From Paralithodes platypus (taxonomy: Eukaryota > Arthropoda > Malacostraca > Decapoda > Lithodidae): DNA of 64,000 nt. The position numbers were made by a program, and so were the translations under genes. The notes beneath the pieces were generated by a model that was not told where the DNA came from, ran no database searches, and saw only the letters and a list, made by a program, of their open reading frames with translations. Positions 57,884 to 64,000 of the stretch are shown here, piece by piece; position 1 is the stretch's first letter, and each line of letters starts with the position of its first letter. The stretch spans positions 25,615,781 to 25,679,780 of the forward strand of contig CM064512.1 in NCBI GenBank assembly GCA_032716605.1, read 5' to 3'.

Positions 57884-60034
57884 ACCGATGTTTCTTTGTA
57901 CGCCATTGGCGCAGTGCTAGCCCAAGTACAAAACGGAAAGGAGCACGTCATCGCATACGCCAGTTCAACCTTAAATGATGCGCAGCAAAACTACGCAGCC
58001 ACCAAGCGCAAATGTTTAGGTGTCATCTGGGCCCTTAACCACTTTCGATCTTTTGTGTTAGGGGCCAAATTAGACGTCATCACAGATCATCAGTCCCTAC
58101 AATGGCTTAGGCATTGCGAAACCAGCTCTGCCCTCTTGGTACGCTGGCGAGAAACCTTGAAGGAGTATGACTTTGAAATACATTATCGGCCCAGAAAGCT
58201 CCATACAAACGCGGACGCTTTGTCACATTTACCTGTTCCCGAACCACCACCCACCAACCAAGCCGCACTCCAATCCACTAACCATGACTCATCTGCACAG
58301 ACGGAAGGACCCTCACCACCAGTACCCACCCTGTTACAACTCTGGGATAAGAAAATAAAACCAAAGTGGATCCCTCGTCACATATTCCAACATATTTGTC
58401 GATGGGGAGATCAATTAACCACAGAGTCCAGACATATTATTGTGGAACCCGCCATTGTCCAAGAATACATGATCTCCATCCATGAGGGAAATGGTATCCA
58501 CTTGGGACAAAAGAAGATGCTCCAGGTGTACCAGAATCAATATTGGACGGTTAACCCTTCAGGTATTGCCAAAAGAGTAACCGAGGCCTGCAAATCCTGT
58601 GCCATGGGAAAGGATAGATGTAAGACCCCAGGGCCAGCCGGAACCATCTCTGCCCATAAACCGTGGCAAGTACTTTCGTTAGACGTCATGGGACCTTTTC
58701 CACCCAATCACGGAAAACGTTTTATCGTTACTTTCGTGGACGTTTACTCAAAATTATTGATCGCCTGCCCAAGCAAAGATCATTCTGCAATAACAGTGGC
58801 CGAGTTATTAGCCACCGAAATTTTTCCTGTGTTCGGGCTGCCCTTAGCACTACTGTCCGATAACGCCCCAGAATTCACAGGACAAATATGGGAGGCATTC
58901 ACCTCCAAATGTGGAATCAAGGTGAAACACTCTTCACCTTATTGGCCCCAAGGGAACGCCATCTGTGAACGGAGCCACCGATCTATTAACAGTCAACTAA
59001 GAACACAAATTATCGAGTTAAAAACAACTGACTGGCCCAGCCAAGTAAAAATTATTCAGTGGGGATTAAACTCTTGCCCCCGAGAAGACGGAATATCTCC
59101 ACACGAACGCGTCTACGGAGTGGCGCCATTACTGCTACCATTCCGCCATCTTGCAACTTCCCCGACCACCCAACATACCATAGACCCCCTCCAACAATTG
59201 AAAAATACCCTCCACACTGCTCAAACCTGCCAAGACGTCACAACCGATGTCACCACCCCCCAAAATCCCTTTGCTATTGGCAACACCGTCATGGTCGCCA
59301 AGTTACCTGTCATTAACAAACTAGGCCCACGATATGTGGGCCCATATTCAATTAAAAAAATAACCAACCCCTTCCAAGTCATCATTAATTACCACAGGGA
59401 GTTCAGAACCTACAGAAACAGATTCGTGAAGAGATATTCACCCCTTCATCGTGATACCCCACTACCGCCACAAGCAGAGACAAACCAGACTCCTGACCTC
59501 CCAGCAACTACCGCCATACCCAGCACTAAGGACGACACAGGTTCTCCAAAACTTCCGTTAGTCTCTATGCCCCCATTGCTTCCCACTATTCCAAAATTTG
59601 CCTCTCAAACAACACAACAAATAATCCAACATACTCCAAGAACGCCACCCCCACTTCCCGCTTCTCACATCACCACAAGCCCCCCAACATCATATGCCAC
59701 CAACCCTAAACCTCCTACAACTCATGCCCCACAACCCACAACTTCCCACTATAAACTAAGACCTCGTTGGAAATTGCGAAAAACCGAATTTCCCACACCT
59801 TTCAGGTCCAAAAGTGCTCCATCAAACCGCAAAACCCCCTCACCTCAACCTCATCCTTCTTCAGAGTCCTCTCCAACCTCATCCCCACCTGCGAAGAAAC
59901 GCCGCCCAATGGCGTCACCACTCACCTCACCCCCCAAGTCAACCTCCTCCTCTGCCCCTCCATGCTCCACTTCGAGATCACCATCTTCCTCCCCTAAACA
60001 TCAACCTTCCCCAGCCTTTACACATCAAGGCTAA
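57884..60034 (+). CDS. Gypsy-1 RNase H - integrase - proline-rich tail, open frame
   Basis: The longest intact frame in the window (712 residues counted from a TTG at 57896; YTDVSLYAIG starts just upstream, after a frameshift near 57880). RNase H: ITDHQSL (D64) and the NADALS box (about 106-111). Integrase zinc domain: H196, H202, C232 and C235. Catalytic core: LDVMG (D263), SDNAPEFTG (D322) and ICERSHRS (E358), so 35 residues separate the last two, the DD35E arrangement. GPRYVGPYSI (477-486) is a GPY/F module. From about 520 to 712 the tail is Pro/Ser/Thr-rich with basic patches (HYKLRPRWKLRK). Together these would degrade the RNA strand and insert the cDNA. All catalytic residues look intact. 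Confidence 0.88.
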   Translation, partial: TDVSLYAIGAVLAQVQNGKEHVIAYASSTLNDAQQNYAATKRKCLGVIWALNHFRSFVLGAKLDVITDHQSLQWLRHCETSSALLVRWRETLKEYDFEIHYRPRKLHTNADALSHLPVPEPPPTNQAALQSTNHDSSAQTEGPSPPVPTLLQLWDKKIKPKWIPRHIFQHICRWGDQLTTESRHIIVEPAIVQEYMISIHEGNGIHLGQKKMLQVYQNQYWTVNPSGIAKRVTEACKSCAMGKDRCKTPGPAGTISAHKPWQVLSLDVMGPFPPNHGKRFIVTFVDVYSKLLIACPSKDHSAITVAELLATEIFPVFGLPLALLSDNAPEFTGQIWEAFTSKCGIKVKHSSPYWPQGNAICERSHRSINSQLRTQIIELKTTDWPSQVKIIQWGLNSCPREDGISPHERVYGVAPLLLPFRHLATSPTTQHTIDPLQQLKNTLHTAQTCQDVTTDVTTPQNPFAIGNTVMVAKLPVINKLGPRYVGPYSIKKITNPFQVIINYHREFRTYRNRFVKRYSPLHRDTPLPPQAETNQTPDLPATTAIPSTKDDTGSPKLPLVSMPPLLPTIPKFASQTTQQIIQHTPRTPPPLPASHITTSPPTSYATNPKPPTTHAPQPTTSHYKLRPRWKLRKTEFPTPFRSKSAPSNRKTPSPQPHPSSESSPTSSPPAKKRRPMASPLTSPPKSTSSSAPPCSTSRSPSSSPKHQPSPAFTHQG

Positions 60035-60664
60035 AGCACCGCCACTTGCAAAAAGAAAACCTCCCCCCCCTACAACCAACAGCCCCACTTCGAATAACCT
60101 CACCAACACCTCTCTAATACAATGTTTTCTCCTACCACCCCGCGAAACTCACTTTCCCCCCCTATCCTTACTCCCTATTCCCCCTCTCAACCCTCAACTT
60201 CGTTTTCCATACCCCTTCAAATACCAACACCAACTCGTCTAGCTCCCCCAACATCATCTCCATTCCCTTCTACCATACAAAAAACACCCCTATCCCCAAC
60301 ACCAACACACTCTCCTAATTCTACTCAAAAACCTCTATCTTCCCCCTTCCACTCCCAATCCTAAACCCACATCCTCGTCACCATCATCTACCACCAGCAC
60401 CGAAACACCATTATGCGGAGCCATCCGCACTAAATGAGGTTGATTAAGTAAACCACCTGACCGATTCACTCAATACGTACTCCTGACACCCATCCGTGTC
60501 ATCACAACCAAATAAACCCAATCAGCCTTCTAAAACCGACTAAAATCAACAAATCACACCACGAAACTAACACAAATTCCAGTTCTCACACGCAAATTTT
60601 TCACCCAGCCACCACCACCATCCACACACCCCCTGCTACGTTCCTGTCTACCCCAGCCGTCACC
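60035..60664 (+). other. Proline-rich continuation and untranslated stretch
   Basis: C-rich, G-poor sequence like the integrase tail. Frames such as 60122-60364 (Ser/Pro/Thr-rich) are in the same frame as the integrase after a stop at 60032-60034 and another near 60095, so they may be a formerly longer C-terminus. No domain is seen. Confidence 0.4.
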
Positions 60665-60958
60665 ATGTCAACCACTCCATTTATTAAGAGAGTTAAATGG
60701 TCCAACGACGCCGTCCACTTCACCTGGATAAGATACCCGGATGAAGCCCTCACGGCATCATTAGAACCAGACACCAAGGCCCACTTTACTGTCCTGGTAG
60801 ATCCCACCAAAACTCCAGACAAAAGAACTCTGAAATGGTGGCCTTACCTCCAGCAACTCTCTTTGACGAAATCCCCGGACAACATTTTAACCTTCGCACC
60901 CCAGGCCCGAGGACGGGCCTTTCACGAGGAAGACGGAAGTACAATATCGCGAAAATGA
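60665..60958 (+). CDS. Small ORF at the Gypsy-1 3' end, unknown
   Basis: A 97-codon ATG frame (MSTTPFIKRVKWSNDAVHFT and onward, with WPYLQQLSLTKSPDNIL) just before and running about 20 bases into the 3' LTR. It is richer in charged and aromatic residues than the proline-rich sequence before it, so it looks more like a real protein. It has no signal peptide or membrane segment, so it is not Env. It may be an accessory ORF of this Gypsy lineage or a chance frame. Confidence 0.35.
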   Translation: MSTTPFIKRVKWSNDAVHFTWIRYPDEALTASLEPDTKAHFTVLVDPTKTPDKRTLKWWPYLQQLSLTKSPDNILTFAPQARGRAFHEEDGSTISRK

Positions 60959-63926
60959 CAGCAAGACAGAAACTCCCAACAGACGAGTCGCGGTGCTGTG
61001 CCAAGTCACGCCGGACGGAGAGCGAAAGGTCTCACCGGTCAACCAACGCCCCAGTACACCAGGCAGGACAATCACGCACAATACCCCCATGAAGAGGAGA
61101 ATATTATTCAGTCAGCCCTTCTGAGCTACCAGTACTCATCTTCTATTCCCAATATGTACCTTCTTGTATGTATGTATTATGTATTATCAATGTTCATCCT
61201 TACCCCTGTACATTTTTAATAAACAAAATTGCTTTCACCATAGAAGACCATCAATGATCCATGTATTCTTGTGTTTTCCTTTTCTCCCCACCTCACCATA
61301 TAACTCGGGGAGAATAGAGAAGTAGAAGTTAAACAGAAACGCGTATCTTCGCTACCGAAGAAAGCACTGCCAGATGAAACAATTATATGCCTGTATGAAA
61401 CCTATGTTATGCAATAAGATGTGAACCTATACCTCAATAGATCTTGGCACTGTTTTTCCACACATATATACACATGCCTTTTTTTGACACTCTTCAACTA
61501 GTTTTCCTAGTTACACAACCCACACATGCTTCTTTCTAAATAAGAATACCCTGTACCTAATTGTCTCCACGTACAAACAACGCGGGAGATCTGACGCTCC
61601 CGCACCCCGAGAGAGGGCGCTTCATACGTTTAAATACCCGTGTGTACACCCAGGCCTACCAACATGAACCGGGAAGATTAGATACGTACACACCCGAAGC
61701 TCAGAATTAATTCACTTCACTCACTATTATTGATTTCCAGAGTTCTAGTGAAGTTATATAGACCCCCTATGAATTTATAATTAACCCTTGATAAAGAAGC
61801 CTACCTACTCTAGGAGCTATAATTGACCTTACTCATCACACCACCACCGAGTAATGTCCTTATATTGAAGGAGACCTTGACCAGAAGAACAAGAAGGGTT
61901 CAAGGACCCCCTCTAGGATACCTCCTCATGCCCTTACCATCCTAGAGGTACCAGGGGAGTGCACTCAGTAATCCGCAATACCTGTTCAGGATTTCTGAGG
62001 AAAGTCAAGCAATTTTGAGGCTTCAAATGTACTGGCATGCCACTTTATGAAGTCTTAAGATTACCCTCCATTCAGTTGGACTGACGGCCTGCCGAAAGCT
62101 CAAACATACTGTCTGTGAGTAAAATCCTATACTAGGGATCTTTGTTAGCCAGAGGCCTGCCCAGCTAACATAGAGACTCTACTTAGGCGGTTCCTAGCTA
62201 GTCTAGTGGGAAAGCGTACGGCCTGCCGGAAACTTTCTTCTTAGACTACAAGTTACCGATAACTGGTTTGTCCCAGGAACTCTGTCCTCATCTGGCATGC
62301 CAGTGAGATACACAGCTACTGAGACAGGGACCTCCAAACCCTATACTAGGGATCTCGTTAGCCAGAGGCCTGCCCAGCTAACGTAGAGACCCTACTTAGG
62401 CGGTTCCTAACGAGTCTAGTGGGAAACCGTACTGCCTGCCGGAAACTTTCTTCTTAGACTACAAGTTACCGATAACTGTGGCCTGTCCCAGTAACTCTGC
62501 CCTCATCTGGCATGCCAGTGAGACACACAGTTACTGAGATAGGAACAACTTTCCTAAAGGGTTAGGAAGAGAGTTACAGGCCTGCCGCCCTCTCTTCTTG
62601 ATTCTGAGGTTGGGAAAGAGGATACCGGCCTGCCGCTCCTGCTTGTCAAGCTCGCTAAGGAAAGCCCACACCAGCACCATCTCTAAAAGAAGGCCTACCG
62701 TCCTCAATACTCTCTAGAGTGGGAAGGAACAAGTGTCCTGATAGAGGAACTCTGTTGATGTCTATGGCATGCCAGCGTGAACATAGTCTCTATTGTCAGG
62801 CTCCACTTTTCTTAGTAAAAGTAGAGAGACTCCGGCCTGCCGACCTCTCTCCAAGTGAACACTTGTACGAAAGTGTCCTTGTCGAGGAACTTTGTCATCG
62901 TTCGGCATGCAGACGTGACATTGGCTCCATAGCAAGGTTACATTTTCTCTAGTGAAGGGTTGAGAGACTCCGGCCTGCCGACCTCTCTAGTCTTTACTAT
63001 TGGAAGTGGACACTACCACTCTGCACAGGTAGTCTCGAGCCTCTGAGGTCGCTGTGTTAGAGACAGGGCTTGGCGAGATGCCCTCACGGGCACTCTGCAG
63101 AGACAAGTCCTTGGTGCACTGAGTCTATGGCATCCCACACGACTGTGTAACTTAAATGTTTAAATACCGCCACGGGTCCTCCGAACCTCTCATAAAGATC
63201 AGGGCAGACAGTAAAAACACTTGAACTGAACTTACTGCGTTCGTCCGATACCGACCAAATAAGACTCGATATATAAGATCCCAGCCCGAGAGTACCTTAA
63301 CAGGACTTCATCAACGGTTAATATACTGATCAGAACAGTCGAGTAGTTTCTCCTACCTCTGAAATACTCGCGTTAGTTCGGTATGGTGCCCAACAGTAAT
63401 TCTCCAGACGGTTACTATATGTTACGGAGCCATACTTAAGATCTCAAGCCCAATCAACCCATCTGTAACTACTCCATACAGCCGGCCCACCTAGACGGCC
63501 CACGGGAACAGAAGACGAGAACCAACCACCTCCTTAAGTTATACCAGGAGAAATCACCAGAGAAGTTACCACGCCAGGAGAACAAGAGAAGAAGAGAAAG
63601 TGACGAGAAGTAGAAAAGTGCCGAGTGAGTGGAAATATAGTCCCTCAATAGTACCATAAAAAGTGAAATAAATGCCCCTAAGTCCCAATAATCGGAGTAG
63701 AACGAAAATAATTAGTTTCCCGAATAGCGTAGCAAATATCATGAACATCTATATAACAGTGAAAAACCCAAATTAGTAATACTTAAGCTGATTTTTGAGG
63801 TTCAGCGACTCTGACTAAAAACCCAAGTTTTCTCCAGAAATATACAGTTTTTCCAAAAGTGCCTTAACCAGTTGAAATTCTCTACAACTGTTAGTAATCG
63901 GGTTACGAAGCTACGAGTTGTATATA
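60938..63926 (+). mobile_element. Gypsy-1 3' LTR, incomplete
   Basis: It matches the 5' LTR from its first base to the position equal to about 53948, after a purine-rich stretch gaggaagacggaag (60926-60939) that would serve as the polypurine tract. Compared with the 5' LTR it lacks about 30 bases near the start and about 85 bases near 61690. It still contains the array of about 70-bp units (about 62037-62980). Agreement with the 5' LTR ends at about 63926. Confidence 0.85.
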
Positions 63927-64000
63927 CACACGCGTACTAAAAGTTGCTCAGGGTTGGGTCCTTCCTTCCCCTACTCCACCCTGGGCAGGTGGAAGGGGGG
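63927..64000. other. Non-LTR sequence interrupting the Gypsy-1 3' LTR
   Basis: After ttgtatatacacacgcgt the sequence no longer follows the 5' LTR and becomes a pyrimidine/purine-blocky stretch ending in a G run at the window edge. It may be the start of another insertion or the true end of a truncated LTR. Confidence 0.4.

Larger units (their letters stand above)
50779..63926 (+). mobile_element. Gypsy-1, Gypsy-type LTR retrotransposon
   Basis: This element has 5' LTR (50779-54545), primer-binding site, gag, protease, RT, RNase H, integrase with DD35E, a long proline-rich tail and a 3' LTR (60938 to about 63926). The gene order PR-RT-RH-IN identifies Gypsy (Metaviridae). At least four frameshifts or stops (about 55130, 55905, 57363 and 57880) disable it. 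No env-like protein with signal or membrane segments was seen. The right LTR is cut off near 63926, so the outer target duplication cannot be tested. Confidence 0.88.

Noticed and set aside
60665..60958. Env protein of Gypsy-1
   Set aside because: It is too short and has no signal peptide, cleavage site or membrane segment.
1..64000. A previously undescribed defence, biosynthetic or regulatory gene system
   Set aside because: Every recognisable coding segment belongs to a known retroelement class; no cluster of host-like genes is present.

Overview
This 64 kb window looks like repeat-dominated intergenic DNA from an animal nuclear genome. The base composition is AT-rich, with (TA)n, (AG)n, (TG)n and poly-C/poly-G microsatellites, retroposon fragments with poly-A tails, several non-LTR (LINE) families, a probable Penelope-like reverse transcriptase, Gypsy-type LTR retrotransposons and TTAA-bounded MITE-like elements. 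That mix, and the flavour of the LINE proteins, suggests a marine arthropod, most likely a decapod crustacean; this is inference and not proven. I see no convincing host gene, rRNA, tRNA or CRISPR array, and no bacterial-style operon.

Layout. 1-7.6 kb: unassigned AT-rich DNA holding two decayed TTAA-MITEs, a broken LINE endonuclease (minus, 2.9-4.0 kb), a degenerate minisatellite, two copies of a poly-A-tailed retroposon end, and two back-to-back long palindromes with (TA)n centres (6.0-6.43 kb). 7.6-13.8 kb: a nearly complete Jockey-like LINE (family A; zinc-knuckle ORF1 overlapping endonuclease/RT ORF2). It is split inside its RT by a 5'-truncated LINE of another family (B) with a poly-A tail. 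15.9-26 kb: a TTAA-MITE, a minus-strand Penelope-like RT relic, LINE fragments and further MITEs, one with a paralogous empty site at 46.57 kb. 26.8-30.4 kb: a solo LTR with 4-bp target duplication, itself carrying a LINE-B copy with an uninterrupted RT ORF. 35.3-35.8 kb: two TTAA-bounded elements. 36.36-37.94 kb: a 45-bp minisatellite of about 35 units, abutting a third LINE-B copy. 39.4-43.3 kb: a minus-strand Gypsy element (Gypsy-2: gag, protease, protease-RT linker) split by a second, inverted copy of the same solo LTR. 48.99-49.47 kb: an interspersed repeat and a foldback. 50.78-63.93 kb: a second Gypsy element (Gypsy-1) with exceptionally long LTRs (about 3.77 kb), gag, protease, RT, RNase H, integrase and a long proline-rich tail, with several frameshifts.

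How the parts relate. The elements form a readable insertion stratigraphy: LINE-B entered LINE-A, a solo LTR and the edge of a minisatellite at three separate sites; a solo LTR entered Gypsy-2; and a MITE entered an older repeat. All are autonomous or parasitic elements and not a cooperating gene system. The most unusual structures are the array of GGC(C/A)TGCC octamers about 69 bp apart inside the Gypsy-1 LTR, the chimeric but open RT reading frame made by the LINE-B/LINE-A nest, the intact RT ORF lying directly behind LTR CCAAT/E-box motifs, and the twin palindromes at 6 kb.
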